DNA from: Gymnopus androsaceus JB14
Lineage: Eukaryota > Basidiomycota > Agaricomycetes > Agaricales > Omphalotaceae
Assembly (NCBI GenBank): GCA_009733575.1
Contig: ML769385.1
Span: 295,705-359,704 of the forward strand
Reading direction: 5' to 3'
Length of the DNA: 64,000 bases
The notes beneath the pieces were generated by a model. The model saw only the letters and a program-made list of their open reading frames with translations. It was not told the DNA's origin and did not search any database. This document shows positions 22,201 through 34,213 of the stretch, piece by piece; positions within the stretch are counted from its first letter, which is position 1, and the number at the start of each line of letters is the position of its first letter. A program made the translations under genes and the position numbers.

Positions 22201-23169
22201 AAGTGTATGAACTTTCTATTCTATCGATGAATTTTCTGTGACATGAACTGAGGGTTTGGTGTTTGTTTCCATTAGATATGCGCACAACGACAAAATACAC
22301 TAAGAATTTTCGGTATATAGCCAATTCCCAGTCATCTTTGTCCTCCTCCGGCCGATGAACCAGATATGATGGATTTTCAACTCAATAGTCACATGTTCTT
22401 TCAATGTCGTTTCAGTCTGGAGAGATTGGGAAGAATATATGGCGAGCGAGGCCAGGAGGCAGTGTATATGGCTGCTGAGAAGGCAAAGGAGGTACAAGTG
22501 CGGAAAATTCTGCATGAGATTGATATTCAGAAAGCTGCCGATGTGGCGGAGGGTGATTGAGATGGGTATAGAAAGGTCATTGGAGGCCTGAGCAGATGCA
22601 GTGATAATGGAGGTGGGAATGACTTGGGGAGGTGCAGCTGGTACTTTTGCTCTAACTAGGTCGGGCTTAAATTTATGGTTTGTTGGGTTCATGACAGCTG
22701 TAGCAGCACACAGCTTGAAGAGATGGAGAATTCAGAGAGAGAGTTACGGTATTAGCTCAAACTCTGCGTATATACCTTTTGGAAACTGTACATATCTTTC
22801 TGCAAGGCTATGAACGATCTTGTTTCGGGCTTGATGAATATCGTCAAATGGAAAGCAGCCGAGATAGAACTTATACTACCTTGCGCCGAGTGGCTTGCAA
22901 GTATTCGAGAAACTCGAGCTCAAAAAAACTAGTCAACTCAAATCATGTCTATATACAATTCACGAAGTCCATAGATGGATGGCGCTGATAATACAGTTAA
23001 TTGGGTGTGATCCTAGTTAATCCTTCTTGAAGCAAAGATCGCCCTTGGCAGGATAAACTCCGAGTCAACAACATCTACATATAGCAACGGAACGCAAATC
23101 TACATGTAGTACAATAGAAAACTGTCAAAGAAGCAAAACATAATTTACAACAAAACTTGCGCACTTTGA
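19201..23169. other. Gene-poor region of about 4 kb
   Basis: No conserved protein was recognised. Open frames on both strands are below 160 codons and without motifs. The one structural feature is the long inverted repeat (19861-19922 and 20539-20598) described separately. The region may hold degraded mobile elements. Confidence 0.5.
19861..20598. repeat. Inverted repeat of about 60 bases flanking 615 bases, MITE-like
   Basis: The left arm at 19861-19922 (starting CTGGGACGCAACCCACGTCA) is the reverse complement, with a few differences, of the right arm at 20539-20598 (ending GTGACGTGGATTGCGTTCCAG). The arms share about 85-90% of bases. Each arm also contains its own small palindrome around GTCAC...GTGAC. 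No transposase is seen in the 615 bases between them. I infer a non-autonomous DNA element or its remnant. A target-site duplication outside the arms was not evident. Confidence 0.6.
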
Positions 23170-25183
23170 CTACTGAGCGATCGCGATAGGATCTTCGAGC
23201 CTTTCCACAATCTAAGAGATGTTGCAGACTATGCCACCGCTAGAAGAAGAGGGAATACATACCTTAGTAACGGTTATTCCGTACCCAGTATCTTCTCCAT
23301 GGGATGACTGGAAGGTTTTGGTGTTATCAAGCTCATATACTTGAGGCGCACTCATGATCTTTGCAAATGAATCAGATGCGTAGTTATTACTTTTGCACGC
23401 AAGCCACGTACTCCGCTTTGTGTATTCCTGAACCTAAAGTCGTTCTACATAACATGTGATAAGCTCATGATCCCGTGTTCAAGTTAACCAGCTAAGCATT
23501 ACCTGTCGTCTGCTCAGGCTCTCCGGGTCTCTAAAAGGACCGGAAGAGCCAGTCTGACTGTTGCTCAGCAACGTCGAACGAGCGTTCAAAGTGGACAATA
23601 GACAGTTGGTATAGAGCTTTGACAGAGTGAGATCCCAGACGAAATTCCTGGAAAGAAAATTAGTCTATAGAAACACCTCCCGAGTTCAAAAACTTACAGG
23701 GCAGTACGCTGTGTTCAGTAAAGAAGCTACGGCTGAGGATGGATGAAGGATGAGAGACGAGAACAGCATACCGGTAAAGCTAGGAAGAATGCTACATCGC
23801 CAAGAGCAAATATTGCCCTGGTAGAATACCGCCGTGAGTTGTGAGCAGCCTCATGATATGAAGAAACACGCACGTAACCATACCGGTTTGAACAGTCACT
23901 AGAAAGCAATAATAGTGGGTCAGGACCTGGCTCTACAAGTCAAGGAAAATGTATACTTCTTATCAGTTTATCTATCATGGAATCAGTAGTAGTAAAACCG
24001 GTCTTGCGTTGGGACTATAGAAAAAAAATGAGCATATGTACTAAATCCCTCTGAGTTAGCACAAGCCAACGTACTAAACTCCGAACCAAAGTAAAGGTAA
24101 TGAGTAAATCCGCGACACAAGATGGGAGGAACCACAGAAGGGCCGACCAATGGAGCTCTGGTTTCTTAATAAAGAGCTTGAGAATCTCGATTTTTACTCC
24201 TGTGATGAGGCCTCCCACTGGAATAATATTATGTTCATCAGCCAGAGAACCAACTCGACAGAGTAGCTCCACTCGCCACAAGACGCCAATGAGAGCACGA
24301 CAATGATAAGTGGGACCCAATATGATTTAGTGACTTTATAAATTCGCCGCGCAAAGAACAGCTGAATCGGTGTTGAGACAAGAACCTACGCGGAAGGATT
24401 GGAGTCAGCCACAACTGAATTTAGAATATTATTAAACCCACTATAATAATCGGCTCTGTGGGTTGCATAGCAGACGTAGTAAGCGAACATTCCACCATCA
24501 AAAAATCCAGACACCCAACCTGTCATGAAAACTGTTCGCAGTGTCAAGGTTGTTCAATATTTCAGCACAATGTGTCAAATCACGGACGTGTAGGAAAGTT
24601 TTGAACAGCGTGCTCCGTTCCTTGGATGTCATTGAGCTAGGTAACTGGAATCATAGTACAGAAGGCGAGCGCACCATATCCTGCGATCAATGGTTGGATA
24701 CATCATGGCCATATCAATTGCCGTATTCGCTGTCTCTAGTACAGACAGGTAGACAACCTGCAACGAAAGTCTTGGCGTTAAAATTCTGGTAACCAAGAAT
24801 ATCACTCACAAATAACCGTATCCAGAGCGCATCGCTGTGAAATTCTGGTCAATGGAAGGGAACGACTTCAACGGAAGAAGACTTGCGATTTGTAGGTTTG
24901 AAAATAAAAGTACAGCTACGATCCTGTTAGTATGGATGGGGTACAGGGAGAATGGTATCATCTACCTGATTGAGCAAAATCTGATAGTGGGGGTTTCGTG
25001 TTAACAGTCCCTTCATAGTAACGAAGACGGCTTACACCGTACAAAATCAGGTTGAGAAACACGCCGATGAGCATTGGCCCAAAACTAAGAATTCAATGTA
25101 ATTGATTGTTACTTTTAGCAATGGTTTTACAGGCTAACGCACATTAGTTGAACATGAAACGCAGGTGCAGGAGCGTCTGCCAT
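23170..25183 (-). CDS. DUF6534-family multi-span membrane protein
   Basis: The start MADAPAPAFHVQL is followed by FGPMLIGVFLNLILYG, the typical first helix of this basidiomycete family. Later blocks that match the family are DALWIRLF / VVYLSVLETANTAIDMA, STPIQLFFARRIYKVTKS, PELHWSALLWFLPSCVADLLI, KTGFTTTDSMIDKLIR / MTVQTGM and LSKLYTNCLLSTLNAR. About seven helices are expected. The C-terminal tail is polar and ends ERLEDPIAIAQ. There are more than ten introns; one coding exon is only 11 bases (CGTACTGCCCT, near 23693-23705). Function is unknown for the family, which is expanded in mushrooms. Two joints (near 24850 and near 23370) fail by one base in my reading, from a missed splice site or a base error. 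Confidence 0.75.
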
Positions 25184-26074
25184 GGTGAAAGGAGTGTACT
25201 AAAGAGGCCGGCGCTCCAGTCGAAGGCTGGGAAGAATGCTTTTTGAAGACACGGAGCGTCTTAAATAAAAACCCGCAAGCAAAGAAACCCGGTGACATGT
25301 TGTTTACCTGTCATGATATACTGCCAAATGAGCTATCTGGAAACGAAACGTAAATCACAAGATCATAAGTAGCTTGCATGTTGCATGTGTACCTGTCTGG
25401 AAACTAAGCCATCGAGCCGATTATCAGACTTCGCTTATGTAAGGAAGGCTCCCTCTCGCAGTGATGCGAAAAAGTATATGATATCTTCCCGAAAGCCCTA
25501 CAATATCGGAGAATCGAGTAAGTACGGACAAGTAATTCCATGGTTCGTCGCATAGCTGGACAAAGACATGAGCGAGGAACAATCTTAACGCACGTCGAGC
25601 GTCAAGTCAAAGCACAGTCTAGAAAATTGCACGAAATGAGTGGCAAGAAGTCATAAATGATAAAGAACTGAACAATCTTTTTTTCTATGATCTCCGCTGT
25701 TAATCAACCTGCTCGCCTGTAAATCCGACTTCAGATAGCTTCAGATCTATCAAGCTGCTATTGCTTTCCCTGTGCATATGCATGAAAATCATCAATCATG
25801 ATTTAGCAGCGGTATGTATAAAACAATTGAATTGACCAAGCAACTTCCCTCTGATTCAAAAATTTTGCATACCGGCGGATATATGTACAAGGAGAATAGA
25901 AGCGCACAGGCCAAGCGCATATCACGTGGAGCCAGCGCTCTTTTTTTGTACCACATCCGAATCGCCATCACTGATTTGCCCAAGATGGGGAAGTATTTAT
26001 TATGACTCAGATGCTGGATGCTTCGCCTAATCAACTTAATCTCCCATCCAGCAATAGTTCATAACCACAAATTT
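25184..26074. other. Intergenic region between divergent genes
   Basis: This is the shared upstream region of the DUF6534 gene (minus) and the aminotransferase gene (plus). No coding potential or known motif was recognised. Confidence 0.5.
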
Positions 26075-27799
26075 ATGGCTACAGCAGATCGATCCAACCT
26101 CATTCCGTTTTCTTCTCGTCTTAAAGAAGGACGAGCTTTAGCCGAAGATGTATGGTCCATTTACAAGTGCGTATTTTTTTCAAGTCTTCCATCTAGCTAA
26201 GAGTTTTATTGAAATATCTCGCGATCCAACAGTGTTGCCAACCTTCCTGCGGATTGTATCAACCTCGGACAAGGTTATATGAACTTTCCGCCACCAGTTG
26301 TGGGTCAAGAAAGCTGCTGAAGAAGCACTGGGAGTTGTGTCCGCCAACCATTACTCACACCCGAAAGGTCGTATCCGCCTCCGAGAGGCCATAAAGAACT
26401 TCTATGGACCTCAATTCAATCGTGATCTGGACGTTGAGAAGGAGATTCTGGTGACATCTGGCGCCAATGAAGGTAAATTTATCCCTCTTTTTCGATTGAA
26501 CCTCAACCGACAAACTATCTCAGGGGAATACGCTGTACTCACCGCATTTTTGGAACAAGACGACGAAGTCATTATGTTCGAGCCTTTCTTTGATCAATAC
26601 CTCCCATCGATCACGTTTAACGCTGGTAAACCGATCTACGTTCCACTGCATCCTCCCACGAGCGCATCTGGTAAATTCTCGAGCGATGAGTGGAAGATCG
26701 ATCCTGAAGAACTCGAGTGATTACTATGCGCTTGTGCATTATTTCTCCTACTAATCGATGCCTTAGAAATGCCATAACACCCCGCACGAAAATGATTATT
26801 GTGAACACCCCACACAATCCTGTAGGAAAGGTCTTCACTAAAGCAGAGCTGGAAATGATCGCTGGTTTAGCTGAGAAACATAATCTCCTGGTCATGGCGG
26901 ATGAAGTGGTGCGTGCATCTGTTCCTCTATCGAATCATTACAGACATGAGATTACTTCAGTACGACTGTCTCGTATTTGATGGGAAGGAACACGTCCGCA
27001 TTGCTAATCTGCCTGGGATGTGGGATCGGACAGTGACAGTTGGTTCTGCAGGAAGTACGTTGCCGCTCCGTATCCCTTGGCACCTGCTTATTCCGCTATT
27101 TTACCGATATCTAGAGTCCTTTGCCGCGACTGGCTGGCGAGTTGGCTGGCTTATCGGGCCAGCCAGTATTATTAAGCCGACTCTAGCCGCGACGACACGT
27201 ATTGTTTTCGCTACAAACTCTCCACTACAGGAAGCTGCTGCTGCCGGCCTTGAGCAGGCTAAAGAGCGCAAATTCTTTCAGACGCAAGTGGCAGAATATG
27301 CTGAGAGACGCCAGATTTTGACGGATTGCTTCGATGCGCTGGGGCTTCCTTACACAAATCCGGAAGGAAGCTATTTCATTCTTCTGGTTAGTCTTTGACT
27401 CTCCTTTCACGCTCTGTGTATAACGCAGAGCCCATCTAGGACATCTCCAAGGTAAAATTTCCCGATGATTATCCTTTCCCACAAAGTGTGCTAGGAAGAG
27501 GACGCGATTTCAGGTAAGCATGGTATCCTTGTCATTACACCTTTTCATGTAAAGACTCCTTCCTCAGAGCTTGTTGGTTCATCGCATTAGAGATTGGTGT
27601 CTCATCCATACCCGTCAGCGAGGTAGGTTCATCTCAACGGATCTACACTAAACAACTGCTAAACCTTCAACTCAAGTTTTACTGCATAGAGCATGCTAAT
27701 ATTGGAGAGGTGTACGCTCGCTTCGCGTTCTGTAAGGATTTGGATACCCTGAGGAATGCTGCCGAACGTTTCAAAAAATTGAAACAATACATTGTTTAG
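26075..27799 (+). CDS. Kynurenine aminotransferase-like class I/II PLP aminotransferase
   Basis: Nine exons (26075-26166, 26233-26472, 26524-26716, 26767-26908, 26961-27054, 27115-27386, 27440-27513, 27568-27622, 27677-27799). Typical blocks are INLGQGYMNFPPP, NHYSHPKGRIRLREAI, VTSGANEGEYAVL, NTPHNPVGKVF, MADEVYDCLVFDG and the PLP lysine in GSAGKSFAATGWRVGW, where the AAG codon is split by an intron; the carboxylate-binding Arg is in YARFAFCK. The pattern fits the KAT/Bna3 group, which turns kyn­urenine and a 2-oxo acid into kynurenate; specificity for other amino acids is possible. One extra G near 26297-26303 (PPV then WVKKAAEEA) breaks the frame in exon 2 and is read as a sequence error. 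The gene converges on SLH1 with 63 bases between their stops. Confidence 0.88.
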
Positions 27800-27862
27800 T
27801 ACAGTGTACTGTGCCGCTAACTTCTAGTATTACTGTAATATTTGCAACTATCAACCCCTGCA

Positions 27863-30800
27863 TCATCTAGCGGTCGTTACAAACGCCTCTTCCAGATTCA
27901 CAAGCCAAAGCTTGTCCACGATACGGGATAAGTTTTCGTCCCTCGAACTGGTACAGTCATAGTGGGCGGGGTTCGTGGCGACTCGATGCGCGAGGAAGGT
28001 GAAAGATAGCGCATCCATGACATGCTGTTTCTCCTTCACTATCCATCGCTTCTGCCCCATTTGAACCCACTTCTCCAGCACGTCCGTATCCAGCAGTTTA
28101 GATTCTAGCGGTAAGCCCTCCGTCAAGAACCGCACATATGTATCCCTAGCTTCCGCTTGACAGAATAAGTGAAAATTCCCTGAGCCCGAATGCCTAACAG
28201 CCCGGCTTTGCATGCGCACGAGCTCCGTCAAGTCGTACTCGCGTAGCTGCCGTTCATCTCCTTGCCCCGCAAAATGCACGTATTGTGTGCCCATGACGAC
28301 GACAGCAGCAGCGCGAACAGGTAAAGACCAGCATGCTTCCCGGGAAACAATCAGTACGCGCACGATCCCTTCAGCGTATAGCTGTAACATAAGGCTACGG
28401 TCGGCTCTCTTCATCCCGTCGTGGAAAAACCCGACGCCCTTCAAGAGGAAATCGGCGAGTGATCTATCTTGCAGGCGAGTGAAATAATCTTCCTGGATGT
28501 ATTCGTGTACGCCAGGCTGCAGATACCCGCGATCAGAATGGTCTTCCAGGGCGCACTGGGTGAGAAGGTCTAATGCGGTAGATCGACACTGGGCTCTTGA
28601 AGGAACGAATACAATCGCCGTGTCCTCTAATGTGGCTTGTCGGATAGCAGAATGGGCAGGTTTCGCCATGGCTTTGAATAGGGAGGCAGAGTGTGGGATA
28701 GTGAACGATTTAGTAGAAGTGATCAATGACTGGCTTCGATCCGTAGGACGGAAACTGTGGAATGCAAACTCGTCCACGTCTAACCACGCAGCGAGATCTG
28801 AAGCATCGTTCAGTGAATTGGAGATTCCCAAGTACCGGGTGGGCTCCGTCTGAGTGGCGTGGCGCAACAACGAAATGCCCAGTTCGTAAGCACCGTCCAA
28901 CTCGTCCAGGTTCTCGCATACCACTAAATCAAGGTCGGTTATAGAATCTTTGGGATTCCACATCGCGATAGCCTTGCATAGGTGGTCGGCTGAGACTACG
29001 CGAACAGTTCTCCTGATAGGTTTCTGGAGAAGGTTCTCATCGTTGGCCAATTCCAAGATGACATCGGATCTCCGAGTCTGCGACATTATACGAAGGTCTG
29101 AAATGATTTCCGAGGCTGCACTCCCCCGAGGTGCAACGACTAGAATCCAGGAAGTTGTAGACTGCAAAGCTGTCATCCTATATAACGTTGCATGAGATGA
29201 GCGGTAACATTGTCTGGATTATTGCGTACCATATCACGATATTAGCCATAATGGATTTACCACTACCCGCTGGAGCGCAAAGGAGTGAGTGGGATTTTGT
29301 ATTGGTCAGGCTCCACAAAACCTGGGTCTGGAGGGGGTTGAAGTTGTGTAAACGCCTCGAGAACATTGCCTCCACTTCAGGTCTTCTCAAGGAGGAAGGA
29401 GGAAGGAGAGGAAGATCCAACAAAGGAGTCATACTTTGGGACGGGCGAGGCATGACAAGCTTTTCTAGGGAGACCTGAATCTCATTCTCTGCTCCCATCC
29501 ATCTGTCGGAGACGCAACGAATAGTGATGGCGGGTGGGGTCTGTCCGTATACGATAGGGATGACAAAATCAAAGTGTAGTGTCTCCGTACTTGGCCGGAT
29601 TATCAGGTGCGACATTTGGAGAATATCAATTCCTTGATGATTTTCAATCCAGATCCAGACCGGCTCAGAGCTTCCATGAAGTTTGCTGTTCCAGGTGAAA
29701 TCTTTGGTGACATGTACGACAACCTTAAGAATATCAGAGCCGAGGGGTCGAAGGTCGGTTTGAATTTGTACAGTAGGGAACTGTTTCGCAGCATTCAACA
29801 GCGCTTTCCCTTGAATAGCATTGAGATGGATCAACTCGCCGAGCTCTTCAGCGCTCATAGCAGCTAGCTCTGCAGGAGTGTAATCGTCCGCCCATCTCTC
29901 GAGATTATAGATGATGTCGGGCTTGAGATCAAACTGCCTCAAAGGTTGGTCGAACGGCCACAGCCGTTTCTCGATTGCCTTGCTCATGCCCATTAAAACA
30001 GCGGACACATTTGCCCATTTCCGACTGATAGCTATTTCCAGTAGCGCCCGCACGATACGACCTCCGTTCTGAGCAACGTATGCTGAATCGGAAACCAATG
30101 CGAAGTCTTCGATCATATGCCTTGAGATGGATGCTTGCAAGAGAATGTTCACTTTCCCCTCACTAGTAATAGTATTGGTCCCATCCTAAAACAAAAAAAA
30201 TAATCATAAGTTAGTGAAGAGATGAACTAATTAATGTACCGGCTGTTTCTTTCCGACCCCTTGGCCGGTCTCCTTCCCTCCTCCTTGGACTTCGCAAGGA
30301 ATGTTGTGCAAAAGGGTTTCGAGCTCAGGAACCTCGTTCTCTCTGACTTGAATCTGGTTGAACTATGCGAAGAATGAGAAGCGCGCGGAGCACAAGAGTA
30401 ACAATATCTCACCTCGCAACTCTTGCTCAACATGGTTAATACATCTGCTTCAGACATTTTGGGCCGGAATATCTCATTGAATATTTCGATCGAACGGTAT
30501 TGGATGTAGTATCGCGCCGCGATACGACCCAAGTCGGTGATACTAAAAGCGCCAGTTTGAAGGTTGAATTCAATCATTCGTGCGTCAGCAAGCCGTTTGG
30601 CAGCTTCAGTTACGAGCTCGTTTCGCTTGCTTCCTAGTTGAGGATCGTCCAAGACAGCGTTTCGCTCGATCCCTGTGAAAAGAATTGGATTAATCAATAG
30701 ATAATCTCAGCTTTATAGAAACACACCATAGAGAAAAGGATTTTTGCGCATTCGGACGAAAAGATAGGTGTAACCCAGCCATTGTACAGCGTCATTGGTA

Positions 30801-33788
30801 TTAGCAACCGTGCCCAAAGCTATCTCGGCATTGAGGGAGTCAATAATACCCTTGTTGAACCTGTAAAAGTATTAGCCGGATAGCAGGTCAACAAGTCAAC
30901 GACTTACTGTGATTCGATGGGGTTCTAAGGTTGAATAGTCAATAATAAGAAAAATAACAATAAATGGCGAGGAAACACACTTGAGAAGTGACAGCTTCGA
31001 GGTAATGTGCAAGCTTGTCCTCTGTGGTGCAGATATAACCTTCTCCGCTAGATTCCAAACCAGGACGACCAGCTCGTCCAAATACCTGCAAAACATCCAA
31101 GACGGATAAATCTGTGAATTTTCCCTTAGAGCTGTCGTAGACCTGAGTCCCTTTGATGATGACTAGAGGGAGATATTCAGGAAATGTAGATGACTGGTAG
31201 TACTCTTATTTACCGGCGTGAGCTGGTAAATTGACACCCCAAGCAAGGGTAGCAGTACAAACGAGGACCTGGGGGAATAGGTGCATGAATAAGTGCTGGA
31301 ATGCTGGTGAACATGAGACGGACTTTGATTGCTCGAGCTTCAAACATCCTTTCCATCATATTTCGATCTGAACGAAGCATACCAGCGTGGTGAATCCCGA
31401 ATCCATGGTCAAAGAGCTGCTTCATTTCTTTGTTTCTAGACTGAGCAATATCACGACGGAAGAAAGACCATTGCGGGTGCTCTTCACAACTAAAGTCGTC
31501 GCTAGAGCCCTCTGCAAGAGCAGCCTCCTGGAGAGCCGTAGCGGACTTGACTGTCTCCTTTCGAGCGTGGACAAAAACCATTACTTGATGTCCTTGAGCA
31601 ACCAGCTCGGAAACCTTCTCGAAGGTGACGTGATCGAGGTTTTTTTTCGCTTGCGCGCTTCCAGGTTTGCCTTTAATTCCTAAAAAGTGCTGTTCCAATG
31701 GAACAGGTCGGAAGGAAGAGTCAAAGTAAAAGAGACCCTTTTGTCTTGACACACTGTAAAAGATAAGGTTAGTTTTTCATTCCGGTTAAGACGAAGAAAA
31801 AAAGAGATGAAGACCTGAGAAAATCAGCAACATCGACATAGTTGGGAAGAGTCGCGCTCAGCCCAACGATTCTGATCAGCGATTGCGTGGACTCGACCTA
31901 TGATCAATTGTTTGTCAATGGTCAAACAATCTTCATGAATATCAAAGCTAACTTGGCGCAATGTTCTGGCAACGATGGACTCCAGAACCGCTCCACGGTC
32001 CTCGTTCAACAGATGCACCTCGTCAATTATTAAGAGTTTAAGGCTCTGCGTGATTGGATTCAGGATATCTAGACGAATAATAACAACAGAAAGCTCACCG
32101 ACGCAATTTCACCCTCTCCTGTCGGTTTTCTGGTAACCACGTCCCATTTCTCTGGCGTCGTAACAATGATTTGTGTTCGAGAAATCTCAGCCTTGGTCAT
32201 TTGCATGTCACCTGGAGCACATTGTTTAGGATTACGATGCTTGAATTGGTTTCAGCAGTCTTACCAGTTAATTCTTGGACTTCTATGGATAGCCACCTCA
32301 GTCGCTTTTTGAACTTGCGTACAATTTCTGAAGCAAGAGCCTTCATCGGAGCACTATGAAAGTGCTGAGTTCGATTGGAATTTGATCAAACAAACAACTA
32401 GAGGCCCTCACACGTAAATGATTTTGAATGAGTCCTTATTGATAGTAGCGCCGATATTTCCTGCTATCGATGAGTGGGTACGATGCTGGTCAAGCACGCG
32501 CAAAATGGTCAACATAGCGACATCCGTTTTACCCTGGCTGCAAGTGAGATTCATGGATATTCTGTAATTCGGTCAAAAACCTACAGCACCCGTAGGAGCT
32601 GTGAATAGCGTTGAGCAAGGTAATAGACAGAAACCAGTAACATTCTTACCACAGACGAGCATATTCTCATTTGAGCCATAGGCAGTTGGGTAAACGATGG
32701 ATTGGATTCTGTTTAAAGTCTGGTATCCAGGAAAACATCCTTTGGCCAACTCATCCAGCTCCTTCACTGGAACAAGGCGTTCCGTCTGCCTAGGTGGAAC
32801 CGGTCGGGCTGGAGGAATGGTCACTTCTTCATATTCCTACATTGGGTATATTGAGACATATGGACAGATATCGGCTGTTATAATCACCTCTTTCATGGCT
32901 CTTTGGGTCCCCACCGGAAGTAGATATCTCGTGCCCAGATGCGAAAGTACGTTGCCTTGGGAGATCGATGATGACGTGTAAACGTGAGGAAGCACTTCAG
33001 CTTCGGGTCCCTAAATATTCATTTGTTTAAGCTGAACGGTTTCCCAACTCTCTTTCCGACGTACCGCAACACCTGTAAATAACGGCCTCGCAGCATTCTC
33101 CTGAAGTTGTTGTTCAATGCGCAAGCGAGCTTGTTTGGGATCGAGACTAGCTCGCGCACTGTCATTGGATGTCGCTGTTTCGTGAGGTATCCTTAGATTT
33201 AGATAGTCTGCGAGCTTCAGAAGTATGTTAACACGAGGAGACAGCGTATACGAAGACACTCACTTCTCTCACTAAAACCTGGCGATTTGTGATGATCTCT
33301 ATAGCCAGCTCCATTTCTTCAAAGCCAATAAGCTCAGCAAGTTCACTGGAAATCTCATTGTCATGCTTCGCCGAGGAAAGAATAGAATGAAGAGAGGGCA
33401 ACAAATGTTCGATGTTTGGTTTTCTGAAAGATTTACAAGGTCAACCCATTCAGTCTGACGAGCAACATTAGTACACACACGAGCAGTTTGGAGAGGACTG
33501 TGCTCTGAGAAGTTTCTGAATGCTCGTAAATATCAAGCACTGATGACCATGAATCCACTTCAGGGGTATCCTCAGGAATCGATGGGGCTAATAATGCCAT
33601 TTTAGATGCATAGATGCTTTCGATCGCATTGATTTACCTGCAGTTGCATGCAATCTTAACCCAGTTGAGGACGTTTCTGTAGCAGGTATAATGAGCACAT
33701 ACTTTGTCCATTCATCGATCGCGGACGCGTCATCTCCTGCCTTTGAAGACCCTACCAGAAATTCTAAATGGCCAAAAATCGATTCCAT
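27863..33788 (-). CDS. SLH1: Ski2-like tandem helicase, SLH1/ASCC3 type (RQT complex)
   Basis: A two-cassette helicase starting [20 protein letters not shown]. Cassette 1 is complete: APTGAGKTD (split by an intron), [54 protein letters not shown] and [11 protein letters not shown] winged-helix and Sec63 region follows (NERW-like [30 protein letters not shown]). Cassette 2 keeps a Walker A (CAPAGSGKS), but its DExH box is degenerate ([10 protein letters not shown]), as in Slh1 and ASCC3, and the protein ends after [20 protein letters not shown]. In yeast and human this helicase splits collided ribosomes in ribosome quality control; BRR2 and MER3 homologues are less likely because of the length and the degenerate second site. 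More than ten introns; the last (29178-29229) joins the final two large exons. Overall size is roughly 1,700-1,850 residues. Confidence 0.88.
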
Positions 33789-34213
33789 TAGTTTGAAGAA
33801 AAGAAGTGACAGAGAGCGCTGGTTGACTCGCGACTCGCGGGCCCGGGATCCGGGCCGCGTCAGCGCTAACGATTTCAAATTTGACGCGTGCGTTTCTCCG
33901 AGTCTAAAGACTTTCTTTGACCTTTTCGATTTGCGCTCTCTGCTCAAGCTCAAGCTCCGGTTAATTATGCTATTTATTCATAGAAGCGTTGTCGGACCGA
34001 TTTCCACTTACTGTAGGACTTATGTCACGGTCATATGGCCTTCCCCATCTCCCGCTTTCTACTCAGTAGAAGAGAATCTCAGAAGCGTAACCTGGACCAA
34101 GGAAAGTGGAGCATGAGTGGAGTTTATTTCTCATTCCGCCCGAGGAGAGTATAAAGTGTATCGTCAAAAATTGAACTATCCATTGAACATTCCGTCCCCC
34201 AATTCTTTCAAAT
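33789..34213. promoter_or_regulatory. Shared upstream region of SLH1 and the sugar porter
   Basis: A 425-base gap between two divergent genes. It includes a GC-rich patch (about 33828-33862) and a TATAAAG at 34150-34156, 58 bases before the porter ATG. No other motif was recognised. Confidence 0.45.

Noticed and set aside
33828..33862. Perfect palindrome in the SLH1/porter promoter
   Set aside because: The GC-rich patch looks symmetric (GCCCGGGATCCGGGC), but the halves do not match exactly, so no operator is claimed.
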